Assembly: GCA_963817855.1 (NCBI GenBank)
Contig: CAWFQA010000004.1
Location: 620,001 to 684,000, forward strand
Length of the DNA: 64,000 nt
From: JAKAAZ01 sp963817855
Lineage (GTDB): Bacteria; Acidobacteriota; Terriglobia; Terriglobales; Acidobacteriaceae
Direction of reading: 5' to 3'
How positions within the stretch are numbered: position 1 is the first letter of the stretch; the number at the start of each line of letters is the position of its first letter. A model generated the notes under the pieces. That model had not been told where the DNA came from. It made no database searches and saw only the letters and a program-made list of their open reading frames with translations. Positions 25,689-35,493 of the stretch are shown here, piece by piece. Position numbers and translations under genes: made by a program.

Positions 25689-27668
25689 ATGCCCGATTAT
25701 ATCCAATTGCTTGAATCCAAGCTTTCTCCGAACGAAAAACAAGCACTCAACGCCATGACCGACGTGGCCCGCGCCCGACAAATTACGGTATTCCTTACCG
25801 GCGGCGCAGTTCGAGACATTGTAAGCGGCGCATCTGTTCGCGATCTGGACATTACCGTCCAGGCGAATCCTCTGAAGTTCAGGAAAGACCTGGAGCGTGC
25901 CGGATTCACCATTACTGGCGAGCATGAGCCGTCGCATACTCTGTATCTGCGATTCGGCAAGCAAGCGCGCATGGAAATTTCCACCGCGCGAACCGAAACT
26001 TTTGCCAAGCCGGCGAAGCCGGAATATTCTCCCGCAGGCATTCTGGATGATCTGCGACGTCGCGACTTTACTGCAAATGCCATGGCGCTGTCTCTGAATG
26101 AAGGTTCGTGGGGATTGTTGCTCGATCCGTTGAACGGGACGGCGGACATTTCCGCACGGCAATTGCGCCTGGTCAGCAATTATGGATTTCTGGAAGATCC
26201 GATTCGTTTGATACGCGCCGTGCGGTTGATGTCGCGAACCGGCTGGGATATGGAAGAGCGGACGAAGGCCCGCTATGACAATGCCAAGGCAGAGGGCGTG
26301 ATCAGTGCCATCACTGCTGCGCAGCGCGGATACGAACTAGAAGAAATTGGATACGAAGAGGAACCGCAGCATGTGCTGAAAGCGTTGGAAGCTGAAGGTT
26401 GGCTGGAACACTTGTCGCCGAACTGGAGCAGCCGCTCTGTTGATGGGCAGGGGCTGGAACGCTTGCATGAAAAATTTGTGCAGCTGTTGATGGCGGGGCT
26501 GCATCCCGATCCATCGGCAGCGCAGTTTCGTCTGCTGACGGCGAAACTTTCTCCGGCTCACTTGTCGGCTCTGAAAAAGATGTTCGTGCGCAACGATTTG
26601 GTTTCGGAAGCCAATGCGCTTGATTCGGAAGCCAAGCACGTGCTGCAGAAGATGACTGCCAAAGATGCCGCCAAGCCGTCGCAGTTGTGGAAGTTGCTGC
26701 ACAGCGTAAAGCCGGAGGCGGTGCTGTGGCTGTTCTTTACTAACAAGACCGCGGCCGTGCAACACAAGTTCGAGAACTTCTTTACCAGGTGGCCGGAAGC
26801 GCGGCAGAAAATTCCAAATGCGATTCTGCAGGACATGCGGATTCTTCCGGATGTCGAAGGTTACGACGAACTGCTGGACAAGCTGACGTTTGCTTTTATG
26901 GATGGCGAATTGCCAACGGAAGAGGCGATTCGGAAATTTGCGGAGCCATATTCTCCGCCCGCGCCGCCGCCGCCGGTGATTGTCCGTCGCAGCCGCGCTG
27001 TCAAGCGCGTCACAGAGCCGAAGAAGGGCAAAGGCAGAAAAGCTGCGAAGGGCGCAGCGGTTGCGCTGGAGGGAGATGTGAGCGTGGCGGCAGTCGGTGA
27101 AGCGGAGTCGGCCGGTTCCCTCGCCGAGCAGAATGGTATGGCGGCCGGCAAGGGAAAATCCGTAACAGGAAAAGTCGCTCCAGGGAAGGCCGTCGCCAAA
27201 CCGGAAGCCCCGAAGAAATCCGAGAAGGCGGGTGCCAGGGGAGCTGCAGCCGCGAAAGTTGTCGTCAAGCCGGTCGGCAAAGGCAAGCCGGAGAAAGCGA
27301 CGGCTAGCGGCAAGGTAGTCGCGAAGAAGGCAGCGCCGAAGTCGAGCGGCAAAGCTGCCCAGGCAAAGGGCAAGGCTCAGAAGGCGACCATTGTCGCCAA
27401 GGCGCATGGCAAGGCCAGCAAGTCTGGTCACGGGACCGAGCGGCCCGCGTCGAAGAAGTCAGCCACCGGTGCTCGCGGCAAAGCTACTGCGTCCGCCAAG
27501 ACTGCGCACCGGCCGATCGCAAAGAAAGCAGCTTTGAAGCCAAAGCCCGTAAAAGTGGCGCCTAAAAAGGTCACGGCAGCGAAAAAAACGGCCCCAAAAT
27601 CGGTCAGCCGAACCGCCTCCAAGACAGCGTCCGCAAAATCGAAGCCGAAGAAAAAATCCGGCAAATAG
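25689..27668 (+). CDS. tRNA nucleotidyltransferase / poly(A) polymerase family protein with a histone H1-like Lys/Ala-rich tail
   Basis: A 659-residue fusion. Residues 1-420 form a class II nucleotidyltransferase: FLTGGAVRD (35-43), the catalytic DLD (52-54), RRDFTANAMAL (about 124-133) and DPIRLIRAVRLM (170-181). Members add CCA to tRNA 3' ends or A residues to RNA; no HD domain is seen. From about residue 423, after SPPAPPPPVIV, roughly 235 residues are low-complexity and dominated by Lys, Ala, Gly, Pro and Ser, with recurring KAAPK-, KKA- and SGKA-type blocks like AlgP or histone H1 tails, ending SKPKKKSGK. The tail should bind nucleic acid by charge. No frameshift is needed to read into it. 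Confidence 0.85.
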   Translation: MPDYIQLLESKLSPNEKQALNAMTDVARARQITVFLTGGAVRDIVSGASVRDLDITVQANPLKFRKDLERAGFTITGEHEPSHTLYLRFGKQARMEISTARTETFAKPAKPEYSPAGILDDLRRRDFTANAMALSLNEGSWGLLLDPLNGTADISARQLRLVSNYGFLEDPIRLIRAVRLMSRTGWDMEERTKARYDNAKAEGVISAITAAQRGYELEEIGYEEEPQHVLKALEAEGWLEHLSPNWSSRSVDGQGLERLHEKFVQLLMAGLHPDPSAAQFRLLTAKLSPAHLSALKKMFVRNDLVSEANALDSEAKHVLQKMTAKDAAKPSQLWKLLHSVKPEAVLWLFFTNKTAAVQHKFENFFTRWPEARQKIPNAILQDMRILPDVEGYDELLDKLTFAFMDGELPTEEAIRKFAEPYSPPAPPPPVIVRRSRAVKRVTEPKKGKGRKAAKGAAVALEGDVSVAAVGEAESAGSLAEQNGMAAGKGKSVTGKVAPGKAVAKPEAPKKSEKAGARGAAAAKVVVKPVGKGKPEKATASGKVVAKKAAPKSSGKAAQAKGKAQKATIVAKAHGKASKSGHGTERPASKKSATGARGKATASAKTAHRPIAKKAALKPKPVKVAPKKVTAAKKTAPKSVSRTASKTASAKSKPKKKSGK

Positions 27669-27765
27669 GAGCTCTCGAAAGAGCGATTGCCTGGGTGCCC
27701 CATCCGGGCGAAGCTAGGGTGGGATAGAACGAAGACCTCATTACCGAAATAGCGAAAATGCTCTA
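27666..27765. repeat. Palindromic TA-flanked intergenic element, copy 4 (left arm degenerate)
   Basis: The right end, in reverse complement, reads TA-GAGCATTTTCGCTATTTC; the left end reads TA-GGAGCTCTCGAAAGAGCG, so the left arm has diverged. The core GGGTGCCCCATCC...AAGCTAGGGTGGGATAGAACG matches copies 3 and 5 closely. The left TA is the start of the TAG stop of the nucleotidyltransferase fusion. It lies between convergent genes. Confidence 0.7.
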
Positions 27766-27821
27766 GAAGCCGAAGAGGCCGGCCGCAACCGAATGGTTCA
27801 TGTCTGCCAGACCGCGCCGAT

Positions 27822-29169
27822 TCAATCCCCGCTTCCATCCGCCATCGCCGCGACCACTTCGGCGGGAAGGATCCCCAGGTCGCGATAGATCGGCCGAATA
27901 TGCACGCGGATCTTTGGCAGTTGAATAGCAAACCATCCTGCTCCCGCAATGCAGAACGCGCCAGTGATCATCAGCGTGACAGGTGCGCCCACCCAATGCG
28001 CCAGACCCCCAGCCAGCAGGCTGCCGAAGGGTGCCATGCCGACGAAGGCCATGGTGTAGTAGCTCATCACGCGGCCACGTTTATCCTCTGGAACGATGGT
28101 TTGGATAATCGTATTGCTGGCGGCCATCCCCAGCATCATTCCGTATCCCGTGATCAGCATTAGCAGCAAGGAAAGCCATAGGATGTGGCTCATGCCGAAC
28201 GCAATCAGGCCCGCTCCAAAGATGGCAGCAGAGATGGCGATAACACGGCCAAGTCCCAGCACGGACTTGCGCATGGCCAGCGAAATTGCTGCCACCAGCG
28301 CACCCGTTCCGACTGCTCCCATCAGGAAGCCGAGGGTGTGTGGGCCGCCATGCAGAACTTTCGCAGCGAAGATCGGCATCAACACGGTGAATGGCATTCC
28401 CATCAGGCTGACAACCGCAAACAGCAGCAGAATGGTTCGCACCGGAGAGAACCGGGAAACGTACGCCCAGCCTTCCTTCAGCTGCTCCAGCATCGGATCA
28501 ATATTTGACGCAGCGACAAACTTCGGCAGCTGCATCAGCAGCAGGGAGATGATGACAGCGATGTAGCTGACGCCATCAATCAGAAAACAGATACCCTTCG
28601 CCAAAGCCGGCAATCACCAGTCCGGCAAGCGACGGGCCCACCAGCCGCGCCATGTTCACCATGGAGGAATTCAGCGCAATAGCATTGCCCAGGTCCTGAC
28701 GATCCTCGATCATCTGCACCATAAAGGCCTGACGCCCCGGCATGTCGAAGGCGTTGATCATGCCCTGGAAGATGCTGAGCCAAAGAATTTCTGTGATGGT
28801 GACGACGCGGGCCAACGTCAGCGCGGCCAGAACCAGCGACTGCACCATCGCAAGCGATTGGGTCACGACTAGAACATGGCGGCGGTTCAGCCGATCGACC
28901 CACACGCCGGCAAACGGAGCCAGCAAAAATGTGGGAATCTGTCCGCAGAAGCCGACGATGCCCAGCAGCCATGCCGAACCAGTCAGCCGATAGACCAGCC
29001 ACGCCATGGCGATCCGCGTCATCCAGGTGCCGATCAGGGAAATGCTTTGGCCACCGAAGAACAAACGGAAGTTGCGGTGCCGCAACGCGCGCCACGCGAG
29101 CGAGATGCCAGTGCGCTGCGGCGCTATGTCGTCCGCTGCATTCGTCTCGTTGGCGATCGGCTCGTCCAT
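27822..29169 (-). pseudogene. MFS exporter (EntS/TetR-like efflux carrier), split by one frameshift
   Basis: A 12-helix MFS exporter of about 449 residues in two frames. The first, 28576-29169, starts MDEPIANETN and includes NFRLFFGGQSISLIGTW, VDRLNRRHVLVV and NAFDMPGRQAF, a pattern seen in enterobactin-exporter-like proteins. The second, 27822-28613, continues as CFLIDGVSYIAVIISLLL. Dropping one base of the GGG/CCC run at 28594-28596 joins them as GEGICFLIDGV. The ends match what one intact protein would give, so this is probably a sequencing indel. The second half has DKRGRVMSYYTMAFVGMAP. Substrate is not readable. Confidence 0.8.
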
Positions 29170-29408
29170 CGTGGATGGGGCTCCCGGGAATTGCTATGGC
29201 ACGATTTCAATGCAGCGGCAAGTTCTTTCGGACGGCAAAGAATCGCTCGCCTTCAAGTATCGATGAGCATTGGTCGAGTGAGAAGTAGAACAACAGGATA
29301 CGAGCCGCACGAGGAAGGTTTCGTCCTCGATTTCCTCATCCATTTCTCATTCACATTGGATGAGCGTTCGCTTCATGCCGGTGCGCCGAATAGAATTGAA
29401 GTACGGCC

Positions 29409-32400
29409 ATGGCAGAATTTACGCATTTACATCTTCATACGGACTACTCGCTGCTGGACGGAGCCTGCGACGTTGACAAGCTGCTGAAGCATGTCGAAGG
29501 CATGGGACAGAAGGCGGTCGCCATGACCGACCATGGCAATATTTATGGCGCGATGCACTTCTTTGACGCGGCGAAAAAATACAATATTAACCCTATTTTA
29601 GGCTGCGAGCTCTACATCTGCCAGAAGGAAGACCATCGCTCCGATCCGCAGGGAGACCAATATCACCACCTGCTGGTGATTGCGGAAAATGATGAAGGCT
29701 ATCGCAACCTGGTCCGCATTACGTCGGAAGCTTCGCTGCATGGTTTCTACCGCAAGCCGCGCATCAGCAAGAAATACTTGGCCGAGCATGCGAAGGGACT
29801 GATCGGGTTTTCCGGCTGTTTGGCGGGCGAGCTCTGCGAACACCTGACGAACGACCGCTACGATGCAGCGCGTTCCACGGCAAAGCAGTATGAGGACATT
29901 TTCGGGAGAGGCAATTTCTTTCTGGAGATTCAAGATCAGGGTCTCGAGCTGGAAAAGAAGATTCACGCGAATCTTTTTCAATTGGAGAAAGATCTCAACA
30001 TCCCGCTGATTGCCACCAACGACAGCCACTACATTGGCCACGACGATCACCATGCCCACGATGTGCTGCTCTGCGTGCAGACCGGCAGCACGATTCATGA
30101 CGAGAAGCGATTTCGCTTTGACGGCGACCAGTTCTTCGTCAAATCCGCTGAGGAAATGCTGAACGTCTTCTCGCAGACGCCGGAAGTTGTGGCGCGCACC
30201 ATGCAGTTTGCCGAACGGTGCCACGTCAAACTGAACAAGGTTGAGAATCCATTTCCGCAGTTCGATGTGCCGCCGGGATTCACCATCGACAGCTACTTCG
30301 AAAAAATTTGTCGCGAAGGTTTTCGGCATCGACTCGACACCTCTATTCGCCATCTCCGTAACAGCGGCCATCTCCGTCACACGACGGAGGAGTATGAGCA
30401 GCGCCTACAGCGCGAAATCGACTGCATCCAACAGATGAAGTTTCCCGGCTATTTCCTTATCGTCTGGGACTTTATCCGATACGCAAAAGAACAGGATATT
30501 CCCGTAGGCCCGGGGCGTGGATCGGCGGCGGGATCGCTTGTTTCCTACGTCATGGGGATTACGGATGTCGATCCGCTGCAGGGAGATTTGCTGTTTGAAC
30601 GGTTTTTGAATCCCGAACGCGTCTCAATGCCCGATATCGATATCGATTTCTGCATGAACCGGCGCAGCGAAGTCATCGACTACGTCACGCGCAAATACGG
30701 ACGCGAGCAGGTGGCGCAGATCATCACCTTCAACACCATGGCCGCCAAGGCGTCGATTAAAGATGTAGGTCGCGCGCTGGCGATGCCGTACGGCGAAGTC
30801 GATAAGATTGCCAAGCTGATTCCGGCGACCATCGGCATGACGATCGACGAGGCGCTCAAGGAGTCGGAGCCGCTGCAGCAAGTCTACGAGAATGACCCGC
30901 AGATTCGCGAACTGATCGATATTGCCCGCCGCCTGGAGGGGCTGGCGCGTGGCGCGGGGATTCATGCTGCTGGGGTTGTGATCGCGCCGGAGCCGCTGAC
31001 CAATCTGGTTCCGCTGAGTCGCGGTAAGAACGACGAAATCGTCACCGCATACGACATGAAGGCAATCGAGAAAATCGGTCTGCTGAAGATGGATTTTCTC
31101 GGGCTGACGACGCTCACGGTCATTCACGAGGCGCTGCGGCTGATCAAGGTCAATCTCGGAATTGAGATTGATATGGAAACCATTCCGCTCGACGACAAGC
31201 AGACCTTCGAACAGGTCTTCCATCGCGCGCTGACCTCGGGCGTGTTCCAGTTTGAATCGAGCGGCATGCGCGACGTGCTGCGCCGCTATCGTCCAGAGAC
31301 CATCGCTGATCTGACCGCGCTGAATGCGCTCTATCGCCCGGGACCGATCCAGGGCGGAATGATTGACGATTTCATCGATCGCAAGTGGGGACGGGCACAG
31401 GTCGAATACGAACTGCCAGAGTTGGAAACAATCCTGAAAGAAACGCTCGGCGTCATCGTCTATCAGGAGCAGGTAATGCAGATTTCAAACGTGCTGGCCG
31501 GCTATTCGCTGGGCGAAGCCGACCTGCTGCGTCGCGCGATGGGCAAGAAAGATCCGGCGGAAATGGCGCGGCAGCGAAATCGTTTTGTGCAGGGCGCGCT
31601 GGATAAAAAATTCCCGCAAAAAACCATCGAACATATTTTCGAGCTGATGGAGCGCTTCGCCGGATATGGCTTCAACAAGTCCCACTCTGCCGCCTATGCA
31701 TTGCTCGCGTATCACACCGCATATTTGAAGACCCATTACGCCAAGGAATTTATGGCGGCGCTGCTGACCTCGGAAGTGAGCAAGCCAGACAACGTAGTGA
31801 AGTACATCAAAGAATGCCGAGAGATGGGAATTTCCGTCGAGCCGCCCGATGTTCGCACCAGCGATGCCGACTTCACACCGCACGGCGAGGCGATTCGCTT
31901 CGGGCTCGCTGGAGTGAAAAATGTCGGTCAGAATGCGATCTCGTCGATCCTTCAGGTACGCAGCCAGCTGATGCAGGAAGGAAAAACGTTCACCTCCTTC
32001 TGGGATTTCTGCGAGCGCATTGATCTTCGCGTGATGAATAAACGCGTATTGGAATCGCTCATCAAGAGCGGCGCGCTCGACTGCTTCGGTGCACGCGCGG
32101 CGCTGATGGCCGCTATCGATAAGGCTATCGAGCGCGCCCAGAAAGCGCAGCGCGATAACGCGGCAGGCCAGCACGGATTGTTTGGATTGTTTAACGACGT
32201 GCCAACGGCTGTGGGCGCTTCGCAACAGGATGAGCTGCCGAAAATTGCCGATTGGGATGAGGTGCAGCGCCTGCAGCATGAGAAAGATGTACTTGGGTTC
32301 TATGTCTCCGGTCACCCGCTCGGCAAGTACGCGGAGAAGCTGCGCAACTTGAAAGGCATAGTGGACACCCAGACGGCGTTGGAGATGACACCCGCGCCGA

Positions 32401-32930
32401 ACACCGGGCGACGTGACGCGCAAAATGAAAATGAAATCTCGATCGCGGGAATTTTGACCGGAGTGCGTGTGGCCAAGTCGCGAAAAGGCGATCTGTACGC
32501 GCAAGGAGCGCTAGAAGACCTGACGGGAAAGATCGACCTGATCTGCTTTCCTGAAGCCTACAAGCGCATGGCGGAAAATCTAAGAATCGATGTGCCTGTG
32601 CTGGTGCGCGGCGTGCTGCGCGGAGAGGAAGATGCTGCGCCCAAGCTGGCCATCTCCAACATTACGGCGCTGGAAGATGTGAAGCTGAAGCTGCCGAGCA
32701 GCATGAGAATTCGCATCGCGTTGGATCAAGTGGGCGAGCCCGCGCTGACCCAGTTACATGCGATGATGGTCGCCACTCCAGGCAGCGGAAAAATCCTGCT
32801 GGACTTTGAGCAGCGCGACGATTACCTGGTGGTGCTGGAGCCTGACGGACTTGGCGTGGCGGCGGATAAGGCATTCATCGAGCGTGTCGAAGAACTGGTC
32901 GGTGCCGGCACGGTGCGGATCATCGACTAG
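29409..32930 (+). CDS. dnaE: DNA polymerase III alpha subunit
   Basis: The replicative polymerase catalytic subunit, 1173 residues, normal for DnaE. The PHP domain opens the protein (FTHLHLHTDYSLLDGA, then MTDHGNIYGA). The polymerase active site contains GPGRGSAAGSLVSY and the catalytic aspartates in MPDIDIDF (about 409-415). Fingers/palm motifs include YQEQVMQISNVLAGYSLGEADLLRRAMGKK, followed by the helix-hairpin-helix and an OB domain (ISIAGILTGVRVAKSRKGD). The start follows a 239-base region behind the MFS gene. No dnaE accessory genes are nearby. Confidence 0.97.
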   Translation: MAEFTHLHLHTDYSLLDGACDVDKLLKHVEGMGQKAVAMTDHGNIYGAMHFFDAAKKYNINPILGCELYICQKEDHRSDPQGDQYHHLLVIAENDEGYRNLVRITSEASLHGFYRKPRISKKYLAEHAKGLIGFSGCLAGELCEHLTNDRYDAARSTAKQYEDIFGRGNFFLEIQDQGLELEKKIHANLFQLEKDLNIPLIATNDSHYIGHDDHHAHDVLLCVQTGSTIHDEKRFRFDGDQFFVKSAEEMLNVFSQTPEVVARTMQFAERCHVKLNKVENPFPQFDVPPGFTIDSYFEKICREGFRHRLDTSIRHLRNSGHLRHTTEEYEQRLQREIDCIQQMKFPGYFLIVWDFIRYAKEQDIPVGPGRGSAAGSLVSYVMGITDVDPLQGDLLFERFLNPERVSMPDIDIDFCMNRRSEVIDYVTRKYGREQVAQIITFNTMAAKASIKDVGRALAMPYGEVDKIAKLIPATIGMTIDEALKESEPLQQVYENDPQIRELIDIARRLEGLARGAGIHAAGVVIAPEPLTNLVPLSRGKNDEIVTAYDMKAIEKIGLLKMDFLGLTTLTVIHEALRLIKVNLGIEIDMETIPLDDKQTFEQVFHRALTSGVFQFESSGMRDVLRRYRPETIADLTALNALYRPGPIQGGMIDDFIDRKWGRAQVEYELPELETILKETLGVIVYQEQVMQISNVLAGYSLGEADLLRRAMGKKDPAEMARQRNRFVQGALDKKFPQKTIEHIFELMERFAGYGFNKSHSAAYALLAYHTAYLKTHYAKEFMAALLTSEVSKPDNVVKYIKECREMGISVEPPDVRTSDADFTPHGEAIRFGLAGVKNVGQNAISSILQVRSQLMQEGKTFTSFWDFCERIDLRVMNKRVLESLIKSGALDCFGARAALMAAIDKAIERAQKAQRDNAAGQHGLFGLFNDVPTAVGASQQDELPKIADWDEVQRLQHEKDVLGFYVSGHPLGKYAEKLRNLKGIVDTQTALEMTPAPNTGRRDAQNENEISIAGILTGVRVAKSRKGDLYAQGALEDLTGKIDLICFPEAYKRMAENLRIDVPVLVRGVLRGEEDAAPKLAISNITALEDVKLKLPSSMRIRIALDQVGEPALTQLHAMMVATPGSGKILLDFEQRDDYLVVLEPDGLGVAADKAFIERVEELVGAGTVRIID

Positions 32931-32972
32931 CAAACTGCCTCCGGACAACTCTGCACCACCCGCCGAATCGAA

Positions 32973-35426
32973 TCATTCTGCCCGCAGTGTGTAATGTCCC
33001 GGCGCATGCAACACGATCGCTGTGCGCGTGCCGTTTTCCGCCGGCTTCACATCCGTCGTCGGTTTCCCATTGACCAGAACGCCTTGTCCGGCGTGTTGCA
33101 CAGGAATCAGAACCGTGGCTACCTCGTCGGCTGGAAGATCGATGACGGTCTGCAGCGTTGGATTTGAGTGCAGGTCAACCTTCAGCAGTCCATGTGGGGT
33201 TGGCTCCGCGCCCTTAGCCCATGCAAGTCCAGCAAGGTCCGGCCGAATCGTCACCTGCGAGAATCCGCCAGCGGTCGGTTGGATACCAAGAATTTGCTCC
33301 ATCAGAAACGGCGTGGGTCCGCTCGACCATCCGTGCGCCAAGCTGACAAAATATCCCGTGCCATCGTCGGCCTGCAGCGAGGCATGGAAATCGTTTTTTG
33401 GCCAGCTGGGATAGTACGCTTCCCAGAAACTAGTCGCTCCCTCGGCAATCATTCCGCCCCAGTATTGACGAATCCAGGCGAGCGCTTCAGGCCGATGCCC
33501 AGTCTGAGCCATGGCGGAGATGATGTAGTAGTTGTAGTACGGCGTCATCGCCAGCGCGGTGTATTTCGTGTTAGGGACACTGGACAGCACGTAGTCCCAG
33601 ATGGGCGCATATTGCGACGGATCGGCCACGCCTGTAAATACAGCGGCAGCATTCGTTTGCCAGCGCGGTCCAAAGGTGTTGTTCGAACTGTCGAGCAGAT
33701 ATTTCTGCGACGCCTCCTTCAGCAGGGCGGCGCGCTGTTCAAAGTGATCTGCATTGGCCGTGTCGCCGAGTTGTCGCAACAGAAAGGCCGCATCGCGATA
33801 GGCAAGATAAAACTCGAACTGCGTGGCGCGTCTGGCCTCCGGCGTATTGCCGTTCAGATCCGGCGACCAGTCGACGAAGTCCCAGGTGTGGGTGGAGTCG
33901 GCAAATAAATTCCTGTCATCAACATCGGTATCCATATAGTTCAGCAGCTGCACCAAACGTTGATGCACGCTCTGCAGATATTCTTTCGAGCCGGTGTGCA
34001 AATAGTACTGCGTCAGCACATTGATCCACCACGCGGAATAGCCGGAGATGTCGTTGACGTGTTCCTTGATGGGAGCGGCGGGCAGAAGGTTCGTCATCGT
34101 ATCCTGCATCAGGAAATGATCGTCGAAAACATCGTTGATGCCGCGTCCGCTGACGTCGAGATCACCCGCCCACCGCGCGCGGTCCCGCTTGGTGGCGTCC
34201 CAGATATCTTCCTGCATGCACAGATGTTCGGTATAGGCGCCGACTTCCCAAATTTGATTGAGCAACGGATCCGACGATTCAAAGCTGCCTTGATATTTCA
34301 CCGGGTAGTAAATGTCATCAAGCGCGATCGATTGAAAGCGCATTATGGGTCCGCCGCCGACAAATCGAACTTTGGCAAATCGGAATGCAGATTTAGGACC
34401 GTAAGCGGTTCCGTGCGGAAGTATCGTGAATGGGTCAACTCCCAAATAGGGTTGATTCAGAGCTTCTTCGCGCGACTCACCATATTGCACCGTGATGTGC
34501 ATGGGATGGTCGGAGTCGGAAACGAACATCACGCGGCCGCTGACTTCCTTGCCAAAATCCAACAGAAGACTGGGCGCCTGCTGTTCGGGCACCGTCGCAG
34601 AGGCAAGCTGAACGGTGAATTCATTTCCAGCTGCAGCCGTGCCGGAACTCGTCAGCGCGTCCAGATTTTCATAACGGCTGCGCCCGGTAAATACCTGTTC
34701 GACACTGTGCACCGGCAGTGTCGTGCGCTCCATAAACTTTGAGACGCCGAGATACCCGGGCCACCGATAAAGGCCGGCATCGTCGTTTGCCTGCATAAAA
34801 TTCAGCGAGCTTTCGATCGCTCCCATGGCGTCGACCGTCGTCCAGGAGGCATCCCTGAATCCAGCGTTTTGCCAGCCAGCGTCGGCAGCGAACGAGGACT
34901 TCCATGAAGCATCGCTGATAAGCAAAGCGGTGGCGTCGATGCCCTCGGTCGCCGGGACGATTTTCACAACAAGCTGGTCGTCATCGCTGCGGGGCGTAAT
35001 TTCGAGAGCTAGAACATTCTTGCCGGCATGGAGCTTGCCGCTCACGTCCGTCATGAACACAGGCATTTTTAGCGGCGATGCGGGATTGTCCTGAACTTTG
35101 TCGACCAGCTTTCCATCCAGATAAGCGCTCGAGCCTTCCGGCCCTGCGACATACAAGGTTGCATGTTGCGGCACGGTCTTGACCTGGAACGTGACGCGAA
35201 AATAGATCGGAGCATTCTTTTTGATCTGATCCTTCGAGCGACGATTGGCGCTCCAAATGTACTGTTCCGGCAATGGAGTGTGCCCCTGATCCGCAGGTTT
35301 AGGCGCTGTCACATTTCGCGTTGGATCAAGCTGGCCGGGCTGGAAATTATTCTGAGCTGTGAGCGTAAGCGAAAAACAAAACAGACAAGCGAGGGCAGGG
35401 AAAACAAATCGTTGTTTAAAGTTCAT
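32973..35426 (-). CDS. Exported alpha-L-rhamnosidase-like (GH78) protein
   Basis: An 817-residue secreted protein with a signal peptide (RFVFPALACLFCFSLTLTAQ). Beta-sandwich domains come first (QYIWSANRR, FRVTFQVKTV, the DASWKSSFAADAGWQ region), then an alpha/alpha-toroid catalytic-like domain with EDIWDATKRDRARWAGDLD, VDWSPDLN and WEAYYPSWP. This order matches GH78 rhamnosidases, where acidic residues in the DRARWAGD region act as general acid; whether the exact catalytic set is complete needs alignment. The ATG at 35426 was chosen because AAGGATG lies just ahead and the signal peptide begins there. It sits 67 bases after the sulfatase-TPR gene and is probably the last gene of the 43.4-33 kb operon. 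Confidence 0.75.
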   Translation of the reverse strand: MNFKQRFVFPALACLFCFSLTLTAQNNFQPGQLDPTRNVTAPKPADQGHTPLPEQYIWSANRRSKDQIKKNAPIYFRVTFQVKTVPQHATLYVAGPEGSSAYLDGKLVDKVQDNPASPLKMPVFMTDVSGKLHAGKNVLALEITPRSDDDQLVVKIVPATEGIDATALLISDASWKSSFAADAGWQNAGFRDASWTTVDAMGAIESSLNFMQANDDAGLYRWPGYLGVSKFMERTTLPVHSVEQVFTGRSRYENLDALTSSGTAAAGNEFTVQLASATVPEQQAPSLLLDFGKEVSGRVMFVSDSDHPMHITVQYGESREEALNQPYLGVDPFTILPHGTAYGPKSAFRFAKVRFVGGGPIMRFQSIALDDIYYPVKYQGSFESSDPLLNQIWEVGAYTEHLCMQEDIWDATKRDRARWAGDLDVSGRGINDVFDDHFLMQDTMTNLLPAAPIKEHVNDISGYSAWWINVLTQYYLHTGSKEYLQSVHQRLVQLLNYMDTDVDDRNLFADSTHTWDFVDWSPDLNGNTPEARRATQFEFYLAYRDAAFLLRQLGDTANADHFEQRAALLKEASQKYLLDSSNNTFGPRWQTNAAAVFTGVADPSQYAPIWDYVLSSVPNTKYTALAMTPYYNYYIISAMAQTGHRPEALAWIRQYWGGMIAEGATSFWEAYYPSWPKNDFHASLQADDGTGYFVSLAHGWSSGPTPFLMEQILGIQPTAGGFSQVTIRPDLAGLAWAKGAEPTPHGLLKVDLHSNPTLQTVIDLPADEVATVLIPVQHAGQGVLVNGKPTTDVKPAENGTRTAIVLHAPGHYTLRAE

Positions 35427-35493
35427 GAACCATCCTTGGCAGAGCGTTCCGGCTCCCGAAGTATATTTCATATAGGAAATTATTTCCAAATCA

